The notes: generated by a model from the letters alone, not told the origin. A stretch of 64,000 nucleotides of DNA from Undaria pinnatifida (GCA_012845835.1 JABAKD010000027.1:1535189-1599188), one strand, 5' to 3'. Positions 45,840 to 57,490 are shown, counted from the stretch's first letter. Translations and numbers: made by a program.

Positions 45840-46440
45840 CTGTGAGATCGAATATTTTGTCAAAACTCATCTTTGCAAGCTGTGTGTGATACTTCGATCG
45901 CGCGTATTATTACGGGTTGTGTGTCGTCATTGAGGATAGGTCGGCGACTCCCCTTGCAACTACAGTATAGCTATCAGGGTCAACAGGGTGATGTTAGGCC
46001 GTCTGTGCGCGGAAACTATAAAACCCGTTTCTGAGGGGGACAAAAACTGACAGCTGTGGAAGGAAATGCATCAGTGTATCAAGTGAATCCTGTAAGTCGA
46101 ATATCCGGTGAGGGGAGGGCGGAGTTTTTACGGACGTGGGGGGCTGATTTTGATCAAAAGGGGGGCGGGAGGGGGGGAGGGGGGGGGAGGGGACCGGTGG
46201 GGCAGGTCAATTTGTGCGTGGAAACCATAGATCCTTTTTGTGGGGGAGGGGGGGGGGATGTGGCGCGGGGGGCGGGGAGCGGGGGGGGAGGGCTTTAGGT
46301 CGCATCGATGAAGGGGTTTGCTATACGCGTGGTGCTAGGTCTAGGCGATGGTGCGGGTGGTGGGAAAGGGGGGGGCGTTGGGGGTGGGGGTGGGTGGGAA
46401 ATGCAGCAGCGGCATGGACGGCTCAAAAGAGATAAATATA
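45840..46440 (+). repeat. G-rich dispersed repeat R, fullest copy
   Basis: It has, in order, ACTTCGATCGCGCGTATTAT, GGTCGGCGACTCCCCTTGCA, CAGGGTCAACAGGGTGATGT, CTATAAAACCCGTTTCTGAG, a G-rich middle (many runs of 4-9 G between 46,135 and 46,300), and GCTATACGCGTGGTGCTAGG followed by GGCGATGGTGCGGGTGGTGG. No coding capacity is evident. Confidence 0.7.
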
Positions 46441-46570
46441 TATATATATATATATTTTATAGTAACATACACTTCGTATATACGAAGTATAAATAATGCA
46501 AACCAACAGAGGGAAACTCAGTTGGAAAACCTCAAAAACAAATGAATCCGGCTGCCATATTGTAACCCAT

Positions 46571-46947
46571 AACTTGGAAGTTCTGCATCAGCAGAACTTG
46601 CAGCACCGGCTAGGTTTTCACCCGGTGTTCCCGCCGGCGGATCCACCTCTGGAGCAGAGTCGTCGTCATCGTCTGACGACGACGAACTGCCTGACTTGGA
46701 GGACGGGCCTTCGCTGCTGCTGCTGATGATGATGGTGGTGCTGCTGCTGCTGTTGCTGGCCTGCGTCGGAACGCGCGCTTTTTGTGCTGCGACGCGTCCG
46801 AACTTGCGGAAACGCCGGCGGAGCTTTGGGAGGGCTCGCCTTCGCCCTCCGATAGCTCAGACCCTTAACTGCTTTGGCTGCTGCTGCTGCTGGACTCCTG
46901 TCGGTGCATGCTCATTGCGCTGCCGGCCCTGCACTGCGTACCTCTAA
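46571..46947 (+). CDS. Weak candidate exon, acidic serine-rich frame
   Basis: A GC-rich open frame starts after a stop near 46,568 and has no ATG at its beginning. It reads through GSSASAELAAPARFSPG, a run of serines followed by DDDELPDLEDGPS, then a hydrophobic run of Leu, Met and Val (about 17 residues, a possible membrane segment), and a basic stretch RKRRRSFGRARLR. It ends at a stop near 46,945. Base composition differs sharply from the surrounding AT-rich and G-run repeats. It could be an exon, or only CTG/GTC low-complexity DNA. I do not recognise the product. Confidence 0.2.
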
Positions 46948-47228
46948 GCTGGTGTGAGGCGTGAGGCATTGTGAGACAGCATTTTCATTTTGAAATGGGT
47001 TTCGTGGAGAATATATACGAAATACTACCCAGGGGACGTAATTTAGGGGATGATAAGGGGTCATCCCCGGAGTTTCCAAACTAAACCAACGGGTACACGG
47101 GTACCAGGGTACCCGGGGCCCAAATACTCGGCGAGTATAAAGTGTTACTCGTACCAGTCGCGGGTATTAGCAAGCCGGGTAGTACTCGCGAGTACCCGGG
47201 TAATTGGCAAAAGGGCAACACCTCTAGT
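46948..47228. other. Short spacer with GGGTACCC words
   Basis: Words like GGGTACACGGGTACCAGGGT repeat locally near 47,090-47,210. No gene recognised. Confidence 0.45.
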
Positions 47229-47732
47229 GTGATACTCCGATCGCGCGTTTTCCTGGGTGTGTGTCCTCATTAAGGATATGGACCGGCGACTCCCATTGGA
47301 ACTACAGTTTAGCTTGTGCCACGGTCAACAGGGTGATGTTAGTCAGTCTGTGCGCGGGAACTAGAAAACCCGTTTTTGAGGGTGCCAAAATCTGAGACAG
47401 AGCTGTGGAAGGATATGCATCAGTTTATCAAGTGTATGCTGTAAGTCGTGCAACCAGTGAGGAGAGGGCGGAGTTTTGTGGTGGGGCGGGTGTGAGCGAC
47501 GGGGGGGGGAGGGGAATAAATTGGAGCTACACGGCATGGATGGCTAGATATTTAATTGGGTGATATCAACTTCCTGGTAGTGTTCATTACTCTGGCGTAT
47601 TTTTATTTTGGGTGAAGTGTTCAAAACAAGAAGGAGCAGGGGGGGGAAAAAATAAATAAATAAAAAACAGGGGAGGGGTGGGGGGGGGGGGGGGGGGGGG
47701 GGACTAGTTGGAGCTACGGCATGGATATCTTG
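47229..47732 (+). repeat. G-rich dispersed repeat R, copy interrupted by element B
   Basis: Begins with ATACTCCGATCGCGCG and follows the usual block order. It has a second, partial right half ending GGAGCTACGGCATGGATATCTTG at 47,732, trimmed. Element B starts at 47,733, and the repeat resumes at 61,089 with CTTGAAAGATAATGAGGTGA. The uninterrupted version is seen at 10,660-10,710. Confidence 0.75.
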
Positions 47733-48001
47733 GGTTAAGATACGGCCTCCAAAGGCCTGTAGGTATCCGAATTTGAGATCATTCGGTTGGGTTTCGTATG
47801 ATAAGGTTGGAGGTTTATATTCGGGGAAGTTAGGAATTAGATCGGAGGCACGCGCCTCCGATATCAGAAGCTATCCCGGGCTCTGGTGGAAACGAATAAA
47901 GCTACATCTCTACGAAGGAACGAAAGTGAGTACTCTCCGAGGACCTGCTCAATTGGCAGACCTGCAGGGGGCACTCTGTGTCTCCCACCTTTAATTTAAC
48001 A
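47733..48001 (+). repeat. Left LTR of element B
   Basis: 269 bp ending TTTAATTTAACA, followed two bases later by TGGCGTCGACGAGC as a possible primer-binding site. It has the GATCGGAGGC/GCCTCCGATA hairpin at 47,840-47,863. Confidence 0.88.
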
Positions 48002-51000
48002 TGTGGCGTCGACGAGCTTGATATGCTATTGTGGCAGCGTTCCTCAAATCTCTCCGATTTTTTTTTCGTAGCGATTTTGCTTTTGCTTTCCATCGAGCCC
48101 ACAACCGCTGTTCCTTTTCGGGTGGCTCCTCAATGGAGGGAGCGCCCTTCCTCCTACAACGGCGACCACAACAGCAGTGAGATGGCAGGGGGCCCTCCTG
48201 TTGGTCGACGGGCACGTACCACACGGACGACACCTTCCAAGTACGTGCGGACGACACTGCTCTGCGGAGCACACTCGTCGTCTCGAATTTTGGTCCCTCC
48301 TGTTGGTTGCTGGGCACGCACCACACAGAGGACACCTTCCGAGTACGTGCAGACGACACTGCTCTTCGGAGCACACACCTCGTCCCGACCTTTGGTCGCA
48401 TCAGTTCACCGCCAGCTGGTCATAGACCACTCCGCAGTGGAACTGCCCGAGCCCCACCCATCAAACTTGTTTGCTCCGCGCTCTGCCAGCATGTTGCACA
48501 GCACATCTCCGCGAGTTGCCAGCACAAGCCCCAAGATCGGCCATCGACTCGTAGTTTTTTTTTGCGCTTTGGGGCTCGGAGGCATATGCACGACACGCCA
48601 CCGAACAAGCATACTGGAATCAATCCTTCGAATGACCTTCGCTGGCTGAGAGAGCCCATCGACCAGCATACACCTTTGCTGTCGGAGCCAGACCGCCCTT
48701 CGCGGGACCCCCTTGGACTACGGGCACCGTGCTCTAGGAGCTCATGTCGGGGCTCCTTCCTTGTGATCTACCTGGGAAGGAACAGGCGGTGCTCGTGGAA
48801 TGTTTGGGCTTTTTCGTTTGGCGAAGTTTCCAGTACACGCGTTATCGTATGGGTTTCAGTACATACGTCGATCCGTCTTGTGCGTCGAACAAACAGCTGC
48901 TCCCTTTCTGCCGAAATTAGGACAAGCTACAAATTTGACGCACCTCGGACCCCTCTCCGATCTTTCTCGATCAACAGCGTTCCACTACTGCTGTGCGTCG
49001 CGTAGCTTCAACCACCATCATTTTTGCAGAGGTACCAACTACAGTGCAGCACAATGGGCTCGCTGTCAATGCCTGCCATATACCGCCGGATTCTCTGCTG
49101 TAGAAGTCACTGTACAGCAGCCAAGCCGCCTACTTTGCTCCTGCTCATCCAGCACATAGCTCGACCCTTCACTGCCCCAGCGTCCACAGTTACAGCACCG
49201 CAGCTCTGACACCCCCCACTGCTGTGCGAGTGCTCCTAGCAAGCTCGATTCGAAAGTTTTTTTTTCGTCCTGGCCCCCCCGTGACTGGAACTTGAACCTA
49301 GTGAACGCTGAAACTCTGTGCTGGCTTTTTTGGGCAAGGCTGTTGGTGTGTACGATGCCCTATATTCTCCCATTCATGGGTACGCGGGGACTATAATACC
49401 ATTTTCTGTGTATGCACAGCTGTGACCGTGCGGCACTCCGCACTGCTGTCAACGTAACTGTCCCTTTATCGGTGGGAGTAGGTACGGATTTTTTTTTTCA
49501 GCTGTCCGGGCGTTAGGCCCTCTTCCTGCCGGTACATGTGCTGCCCTTAACGATATTGCTAGAGTCTACGCTGGATTTTTTTTGCTTCTTCTTCTCTGCA
49601 CATGTTCGGACAGCTACTGCCCGTTACAGAGCGCTTACTGCACAGTTCGCGGAGATACTGCGCTTCACAGCTTTTACTAGTGCAGTGGAGATCAGCCCGT
49701 TTGATGCGGTACCTTTGGGGGCAAACAGCCTTTATATTCGACTGTGGGCGTGCACATTTTTCTACAGCTGGTGTTGGTACTACACTACCCATCTTAGTGC
49801 GGTTGAAATTGCCGTTACCTGTTAACAAAGCAGTGATACTGCAGCAATCAGCACTACTGCAGGCGCGACCGTCCCCCTTTAGTGCGGTCGGGGGAAACTA
49901 CCTTGTTTTGGGGGGTTATTCTGCCCGTTTTTTATATGGTTGGCGCGCGAACGTATACTGTCCTACCCCCCCCTACACTACTGTGGGGGCAGATGCTGCC
50001 CGTTTTTTTACGGCGGTGGGCTGCGCGATCCTTCATTGTGCTACCCCCACCCCCTACACTACACCTAGGGTAAATGCTGCCTGTTTTGGTGCGATGAGTG
50101 TCGGTGCGTTGGGCGACCCTTCACTGTGCTTCCACCCCTACACTACACCTAGGTTAAATGCTGCCTGTTTTTGTGCGATGAGTGGCAGCGTGTTGGGCGA
50201 CCCTTCACTGTGCTACCCCCCTACACTACACCTAGGGTAAATGCTGCCATTTTTAGTGCGATGAGTGTCAGCGTGTTGGGCGACCCTTGACTGTGCTTCC
50301 ACCCCTACACTACACCTAGGTTAAATGCTGCCGTTTCTGGTGCGATGAGTGTCAGCATGTTGGGCGACTCTTACACTGTGCTTTTACCCCTGCACTACAC
50401 GTAGGGTAAGTGCTGCCTGTTTTTGTGCGATGAGTATCAGCGTGTTGGGTGACCTTTCACTGTGCTAACCCCCTACACTACACCTGGGTTAAATGCTTCC
50501 TGTTTTGGTGCGATGAGTGTCGGCGTGTTGGGCGACCCTTCACTGTGCTTCCATCCCTACACTACACCTAGGGTAAATGCTGCCTGTTTTTGTGCGATGA
50601 GTGTCAGCGTGTTGGGCGATCCTTCACTGTGATTCCACCCCTACACTACACCTAGGTTAAATGCTGCCTGTTTTTGTGCGATGAGTGGCAGCGTGTTGGG
50701 CGACCCTTCACTGTGCTACCCCCCTACACTACACCTAGGGTAAATGCTGCCTGTTTTGGTGCGATGAGTGTCGGCGTGTTGGGCGACCCTTCACTGTGCT
50801 TCCACCCCTACACTACATCTAGGTTAAATGCTTCCTATTTTGGTGCGATGAGTGTCAGCGTGTTAGGCGACTCTTCACTGTGCTTCCACCCCTACACTAC
50901 ACCTAGGTTAAATGCTGCCTGTTTTTGTGCGATGAGTGTCAGCGTGTTGGGCGACTCTTACACTGTGCTTCCACCCCTACACTTCACCTAGGGTAAATGC

Positions 51001-51350
51001 TGCCTGTTTTGGTGCGATGAGTGTCGGCGTGTTGGGCGACCCCTCAGTGTGCTTCCACCCCTACACTACATCTAGGTTAAATGCTGCCTATTTTGGTGCG
51101 ATGAGTGTCAGCGTGTTGGGCGACTCTTCACTGTTCTTCCACCCCGTTACTACATCTAGGTTAAATAATGCCTGTTTTTGTGCGATGAGTGTCAGCGTGT
51201 TAGGCGACTCTTCACTGTGCTTCCACCTCTCCACTACACCTAGGTTTAATGCTGCCTGTTTTGGTACGATGAGCGTCGGCGTTTTGGGCAACGCTTTCTT
51301 GTGCTACCCCCCTGCCCAGGTTGAATGATGCCTGTTTAAGTCCGATGGCT
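48002..51350 (+). other. Non-coding leader of element B
   Basis: Aligned with 19,990-22,770 of element A. A 102-bp block is duplicated in tandem here (starts 48,200 and 48,302) and single in A. The second half is the 84-bp array. Many stops lie in every frame before the array. The length (about 3.3 kb) is unusual for a retrotransposon leader. Confidence 0.6.
49945..51340 (+). repeat. 84-bp tandem array in the leader of element B
   Basis: Seventeen CTACACTACACC-like anchors from 49,973 to about 51,312, spaced 81-85 bp and mostly 84, give about 16 units. Each contains GTGCGATGAGTGTC, GTGTTGGGCGAC and TAAATGCTGCCTG. Because 84 is a multiple of three, open frames of 105-130 codons run through several units with a 28-residue period. 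A few 83- and 85-bp units break them, so I do not call a protein. Confidence 0.9.
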
Positions 51351-51699
51351 GCGGACGAACGTTTACTGTGTTGCACCCCCTGCACCGCGGTTAGGGCCGG
51401 TGCTGCCCAGTTTTGACTGCTTTTACTGCGGCTCGTGCGGGCGTTACCCGTATACCCTACAGTCAGACTGGGCGCTGCTCCTATGTTGTGGTTTTGGTGG
51501 ATGGTACCCTTTTTACTGCTGTACTCCTTTAATACGGGTAGTTGGCGTGGCTGCTACCATCACTGATGCTAGACGGAGTCGAGGCCCATGTCTTGCTGTT
51601 TGCTCAAACACAGATATATCGCTACTTACAGCAGGGACACCACAACAATATATCTGTCTCTATAGCTTCTTCACGCGTCGTTCCCATCCCGCCACCTTC

Positions 51700-53990
51700 T
51701 CCCACATCCCTTCCTTCCGCTGCCCTCCATACAGACAACAAGCAACAAGTCTACCTGTGAGGAAGCGGGCTACTCGGGGCAGGCTAAGGTCTTCCACGAA
51801 CCCCAACCTGGATGCCCACGAGACAGGAAGAGCTCGCTCGAGATCCCGCGACTCGAGACGGGGGGAACCACCGGACGCGGGTTCCGGTGACGAGACAGAA
51901 GACGGAGCACCATGCCTCCACCCGTTTCCACCAACCAAGCGGGTCGATTCGCCGGTTCGCGACCAACCCCTACCGGACTCGGGGGCGTCTCGACGCCAGC
52001 TCTCGCCAGCCCCGGGGGAGCGCCACCAGCTACCCCCCCACGCTGGACAGGGTACCACCGACGGTGTCGCATCCCAGCGACCACGACCCGGGAACGACGC
52101 CTTCTTCAAGGGCATCGTCGCGTGCATGGCGTCTGCACCGAGGGTAGAATTCTCCTCAGCGTTGGCGACCGCGGTGGTGGAATCGGCCTGCGCCCTCCTC
52201 CTGTCAGAGAGGCCGGCGTCGCGGCAAGCGGACGTCCTCAGTGAAAGCGGCCTGGGCTCGCGTGGATTGTACGCCCTATGCTAGACAGACGAGAGCCGCC
52301 CCGACCCTTGCCCTCGTCAAGGCCCTGCTGATAGCCCACGACGAGGACCCCGACCTTGTCTTTTGGCCGAACCCCGGAGGAAGAGTTGGCAGAACGAAAC
52401 CGGGGGAATTGTCGCGACAGTCGCGACCGCGGGGACCGCAACCGTGGGGGTGGCGGCAAAAATGGTGGGGGTGGCGACCACCACCACCGCCGCGGGGGTG
52501 ACAGCGCATCGCGTGCTGGTATGGCTGAGGGCGCCGCCGAGGGGGCAACCTCGGTCCAACAACCGGGACAGTTGGCCGCAGCTCTGGCGGAGGCAACGGA
52601 GGGCGGAGGAATGGCGCGAGAGGACGTTCAGCGTGGGACGGCTCGTCAACCTCCTCCGGCTCGTCTTCGTCCTCGAGCGCGGACCACAGCGAGGTGGTCG
52701 TGGTAGCAGGCAAAAGCGTCAAGAGCCATGGCAGGAGGAGCATCTGGGCCTGAGTCTTTCACCCTTCTGTTGCGTCTGCTGATCACGCACTTCGACGGGG
52801 TTGACACGAAGGAGAGCTACACTAAGTTGCATACTTTTGGAATGTGTAACGGCATGCCTTTTTCTGATTTCAGTCGGGAGTTTCGCGTACTTATGCCGAC
52901 CGCTACGGGGAGTGAGAGTGTTTTGACTCCGGGGGCGGATGTGGTGTTGGAGGTGGTTCGGGTGGCAGCGAATGAGCAAGTTCCGGCTCTCCTGCCTGCG
53001 TTGTACCCTGGTTCGAAGGCAACGACCCGCGGCCATACGCCTCGTTGGATGCTATGTGGCGGGCTTTTAGTGACAAACAAGACACCTGCCGTCAACGGCG
53101 AAACCTTTTTTTTTTTCCCTATCTGTTTCTTGGGCGGGAGTGCGGTTATCCGCCCCGTCGAGGCCCCGGCCCGCCAAACATGAGCGCGGCCAGGGCCGAG
53201 TGCCGCCCCAGTCGCTGTCGTGGCAGACGGGATCGAGCCATCATTCAATTGTCACGCCCATCGATGATTCATCTGACCCTTGGCTTGACCACACATCGAA
53301 CTGCTGGCCACTAGAAGAGCATCATTATGCAGAAGTTTTCGCCGTTGAGGCCTCGTTTAAGACAGACGACCCTCCCCTTTGGCGCGGCCTCCTTTCACCT
53401 CGCGCTGATGCCCTCCGAGAAAACCGGGGGCTTTGCCTCAACTGCCACGAAGACAACCATTCCTTCAAGCATTGTAGGCATCCTTTCATTACTACGAGTG
53501 GCTGCTTGAACCCTGAACTAGGCCAACTTGGCGACGATGACGCACACCGACGTTCACAAACACGCATGGTCAGCTACCGCCGAGACGACAAATCTCTCGC
53601 CCGAACAACCACAAGAAAAATCGTCGCCATCTTTCAGGATCAGGGCCAGGTAAACTGTCACAACGCTACCACTTACACATCGGATCACCATGGTGGTATC
53701 CTGCGCTCGCCCGCCTCTTCTGCCCCCGCTCCAGCTCTTCGAATGCGCTTTGGAGCCGCCTACAACCCGGGCGAAAATAAATTTGGGCACCAACCTGGCA
53801 CATTCTGTAACGGCAATCGACAGCTCGACGGCGGTATGGCACCGTCGACAACACTGTCGGGGGGTACCTGTTTTGGTTTCAGAAGATGCTCGTGTTCTGT
53901 TGCTAGCCTGTCCATAACGCAGCACAGATTGCCTCTGTCAAGAGCCCACGGGCTCCTACGCCGTCTGCGGACGATTCGCACGGCGTAGTA
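51700..53990 (+). pseudogene. Gag remnant of element B with CCHC zinc knuckle
   Basis: Blocks in order: GVASQRPRPGNDAFFKG near 52,062; ALATAVVESACALLLSERPA near 52,160-52,220; after a frameshift, YARQTRAAPTLALVKALLIA and DPDLVFWPNP; a glycine/histidine-rich stretch; TKLHTFGMCNGMPFSDFSRE near 52,816-52,880; then, in another frame, a perfect CCHC zinc knuckle CLNCHEDNHSFKHC at 53,434-53,475. The frame continues to a stop near 53,986. At least three frameshifts and an in-frame TAG near 52,705 break it. It is inferred to be the nucleic-acid-binding structural protein of the element. Confidence 0.75.
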
Positions 53991-54895
53991 CCGGCGGCGG
54001 GAACTAGCGCTTCAAGCGTGGTTTCCTCCAGCCAGGTAATATTTTTTCGTTTCTTTCGTTTTTGACGGCGAGAACGCGCGCTTTCAGCGACGTTCCCCTA
54101 GGTCATGGTCTGAGTTCGGCAACGGGAACCGCGCTTCCGGCGCCGTACCCCTCAGCCGCGGCGTAAACTCAGCAATGGAGGTACGCGCTCCAAACGCCGC
54201 CCCCATCAACCATGGCACGGGGGCCTGCGTTTTGCGCGATCCCCCCCCGGGCACGCGCCGCGCAACAATATAGCTGCGGCGACGGCGCGGCGCCTTTTTA
54301 CGCGTATGTGTTTATCCCCCCCTCTCCCTGACCAGGCGGTGGCGGTCGATTTGAGGTGTGGGACGGTCAACCCTCGAAGCACTTTTTCTGACCACGAGGT
54401 GGCGGTCGATTTGAGGTGTGGGAAGGCCAACACTAAAACACCGAGATCTTTTGCGAGGCTGGATCCGGTGTTTGCTCGCGATAACAGCGGGCGCTCTGTC
54501 TTTTTTTCCATCAAGGAGGAGTCGACAACATTAGCTACCTCGTCCTCCTTCTCCACGAGACATAACGGAAGAGAGCCTCCTCGGGTAAAAATATTATTGC
54601 CTTGCCCGAGCCCCGCTTCAGAAGACGCCCACAGGGTTTACGGACCCTGCTTCGTCTTTTAACACACTAACCCACGCGTTTCAGGCTACGTCTGCCCCAG
54701 TGGCACAGGAAGAAGATCCGACACTGCGCGACGGGCCAGTGGTGACTCCACGGCCTCCAGCCTGATCAGCTGGACGCTATTCCAGTAAATTAACGGAAGA
54801 ATCGCGCCTGTCGTCAAGCAGAAACAGCTCAGAGCCCCTGCCCCTTCGGGCGCAGTTAGAGCAGTTTTCTTGCGATTATACGCTAAAAAGCAAAG

Positions 54896-55440
54896 AGGCC
54901 ACGACGCAAGAAACCGTGGGTTCGGACTCGCGTCGTGCTCCCGAGGCCTGGTGTTCCTGAGGGGACACTACAGGCCCAAAGAGCCGAGGACTGGTGTTCC
55001 CAAAGGGGGACATTGCAGACCCAAATGTCCAACGAGGCTACCGACGGGTTGGCACCCTCGGTGATGGACTCTTTTTCGGGTGCAGCGAGGGCGGCTTCCT
55101 ACGAGGTTCCGCCAGCGAGTGAGGAGGACCCGAGGCGAGAAACCCCGGGTTCGGACTGGCATGTTGCTCCCGAGGCCTGGTGCTCCCGCAAGGGGATACT
55201 ACAGGCCCAAATAGCCGAGGACTGGTGTTCCCGGAAGGGGACATTGCAGACCCACAAATGTCCAACGAGGCTACCGACGGGTTGCACCATCGGTGTTTGC
55301 TATTTTTCGGGCGCAGTTAGAGCGTATTCTCGCGCTTTTCTGTCAACAAGCGAAGAAAGACCCGAGGCGAGATACCCCGGGTTCGGATTCGCGTCGTGCT
55401 CCCGAGGCCTGGTGTTCCTGGACGGGGATATTGCAGGCCC
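54896..55440 (+). repeat. Three 230-bp repeats before NADAR, element B
   Basis: The unit starts with GAAACC and GGGTTCGGA near 54,914, 55,139 and 55,371. It contains CTCCCGAGGCCTGGTG and GGGGACATTGCAGACCCA (absent or altered in the last), and the first two end with TGTCCAACGAGGCTACCGAC. In one frame the units read EARxPGFGxASCSRGLVF-like segments that continue into the NADAR domain, so they may have been part of one protein. Confidence 0.75.
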
Positions 55441-55498
55441 AAATTTCAACACGGATTTTGACCCTTCTCTCAAATACTCCACAGCCAAATTGGTGTTA

Positions 55499-55930
55499 TT
55501 CTGGCAGCCCCCATCCTATTTCCTACCGTGGTCCCCTTCGTCGTTTGCCGTGGACGACGTATCATATGCTTGCGCGGAGCAGGACATGATGGCCGAAAAG
55601 ACAAGGAGTGGGGCTCATTATTTCGTCGCCTCGTCCAAGCACACGCAAACGCATCGGTCGAGGCGTGCATAACTTTGACTCCGTTTTTGGGGACAGGGAG
55701 AAGCAAAACGCCGTATCACCTGGCACCTACGTCAAATTCAAGCAGAATTCAGCCATAAAAAAAAATCACTTTTTGAGCTCTGACAACAAGCTTCTGGCTG
55801 AATCCAGCCCTCTGAACCCAGTGTGGGGCATTGGTCTCCGGGCGGATGGTCCCAGGGCCAACAACCCATGCCAGGGGAGAGGAAAAACTTGCTCGGTGAG
55901 GCACTTTCTGCCGTTCGCGCAGCTATTTGC
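55499..55930 (+). pseudogene. NADAR (YbiA-like) domain, element B
   Basis: The first half (frame of 54,935) reads FWQPPSYFLPWSPSSFAVDD, YACAEQDMMAEKTR. Then a deletion of 20 bases relative to element A (27,367-27,386) shifts the frame at 55,606. The second half (frame of 55,608) has KRIGRGVHNFDSVFGDREKQ, YVKFKQN, SSDNKLLAESSPLNPVWGIG and LRAD, and, after one more shift, LLGEALSAVR. All conserved NADAR blocks are present, with CAEQ and WGIG intact. The two copies together show the domain was full length in their common ancestor. YbiA-type enzymes hydrolyse N-glycosidic bonds; more recent work links NADAR proteins to removal of ADP-ribose from guanine. Confidence 0.85.
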
Positions 55931-55964
55931 GTCAATGAGACCGGGTCGGCGCACCCGGCCTCCC

Positions 55965-56554
55965 CTAGTCGGTTCCGCACCTGCACTTCGAGTGCAAGAA
56001 CCAAGAAATCTCGTCCGCGCCGCAACCACACCGTTCACAGCGGCCAGCGCTCGCAAAGCTTCCCCTTCGGCGTTTCCGACCCATTTCTCGGGCGCGTTGG
56101 TTAATGAAAAGCCGTGAAGTTGTGGAGATAGCTTCTACCGTCGGCCCTGACCATGCGATGTCAGAACACTGCCCCTGTTTCGTCGAGGGTACTGTGACGC
56201 TGGACGACGTTTTGTTCACTATGAAAATCGCGTATATCAGTTGAGCAACGCTCGACTCGGAGAGGCATAGGACTCCAATGGATTTGGGGACCGGCAGCAT
56301 TGCTTGGGTTCCCAAACGCCTCCGAGGATACTGAGGGGAACAAAGTTCCACATATCCTCCGGCCACCATACATAGGAGAGCATTGGCAAAGTGGGGACCC
56401 TCAATGCACGAATCCAGCGGTAGTTTGAGTTCGTCACCACGTCGATTGCACACTCGAGTACCGCAAACCCAGCGCCAAGGGCATCGCCGATTTTTCGGGC
56501 CCGTTTTCCAGAGCCCGCTACGGAGTACGACCGCAGTGGCTTGACAAAATTCAA
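55965..56554 (-). other. Antisense open frames downstream of NADAR, element B
   Basis: Minus-strand frames 56,237-56,554 and 55,965-56,453 together read KPLRSYSVAGSGKRARKIGD, RGDELKLPLDSCIEG, FANALLCMVAGGYVELCS, LIYAIFIVNKTSSSVTVPST and INQRAREMG. They match element A at 27,845-28,600, with one frameshift between them. No domain is recognised. The plus strand has partial openness too, so the coding strand is undecided. Confidence 0.35.
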
Positions 56555-56648
56555 CCTCGTGGGGTTACCCCGTTGGTGATAGCGGTGTCTACCTCCTACG
56601 GACCCGCGGGCTGCGCGCTCCCTCCTCGCCGATCCCAGGAGTCGGTTC

Positions 56649-56800
56649 GGGTATACTCGCGCCCCTCACCAAAAGCACTGTCTTGGGTAGGCTCGTGCCC
56701 CACACCCGAAGCACTGCTTTGGGTGGACTCGAACCCCTCGCCGAAAGCACTGTCTTGGGTGGGCTCGTGCCCCGCACTGAAAATGCTGCCTCGGGTGGGC
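56649..56800 (+). repeat. 36-bp tandem repeat (12-residue units), element B
   Basis: Four 12-residue units, including GRLVPHTRSTAL, GGLEPLAESTVL and GGLVPRTENAAS, sit at the position of the 36-bp repeats of element A. They lie at the start of a Pro/Thr/Ala-rich linker frame (56,683-57,210). Confidence 0.7.
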
Positions 56801-56809
56801 TCCCTCTCA

Positions 56810-57490
56810 CCTCTACCGCGTTTCACGATTTTCGCACACACGAGCCACGTATAAGGATTGACGGCCTTTCTGCTTCCCCGGGGAGATTTGTTGCTCGTTT
56901 TTCTGCCTCCGTCGCCAATACCGAAGGCTGTACCGGCCGCGGGTCGATTTCACCTGCCGCCGACACTGTTTTCGCTTCGGTTTTTGCCATACCCATCGAG
57001 GGCGGCACGGGCCCCGCAGAATCCCTGGCTGCAGCGACGCCCATCGCACAGCCGACTTATCTATCCCGGAGTTCTTTACAAGAGACGGCCCCCGCCGCGA
57101 CCACCGGTTCGACTGTGTCCGTCTCCGCCATGCTTGGCACTCCAGCCCCTCCGTCGTCGACGACGCGCCGACTAACAGCGACAACAACAGGTAATGCACC
57201 CCCGCTGTAGATTATGGATTCGGGCTCGGCGGGGCCCCTCGGCCATCTTCCAGACGAGGTACAACCCCGCCACGAGTCCCACGGCCGCGGCCGACTCTGT
57301 CGACCGCCGCGACCCCTGCTCTTGCCGACTCGCCGGTCCGCACGGGGCCACTACCGTCCGACCGCGACCACGCAGAGCCTATACGGGAACTCCTCTCTTA
57401 CGGCTCACGCCTTCTGCTGGTGACACGCCGACTGCATGTACAAGGTCGGACGCCCTCGGCGACGCTGCTGAGTTGCGGTTCGCGGACTCC
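56810..57490 (+). pseudogene. Proline/threonine/alanine-rich linker, element B
   Basis: Low-complexity coding-like segment with SPAADTVFASVFAIPIEG, STVSVSAMLGTPAPPSSTTR and related runs, ending at a stop near 57,208. In another frame the integrase-leading segment begins. In ordinary Ty3-type elements RNase H would be expected in this interval; I see none. Confidence 0.45.

Noticed and set aside
49945..51340. CRISPR-like array
   Set aside because: The whole 84-bp unit is conserved without unique spacers, and it lies inside an LTR element of a eukaryote.
51400..52284. 294-codon open frame, the longest in the window, as a host gene
   Set aside because: Its first half is leader sequence without a conserved counterpart in element A. 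Only the last part is Gag-like and the frame breaks inside Gag.
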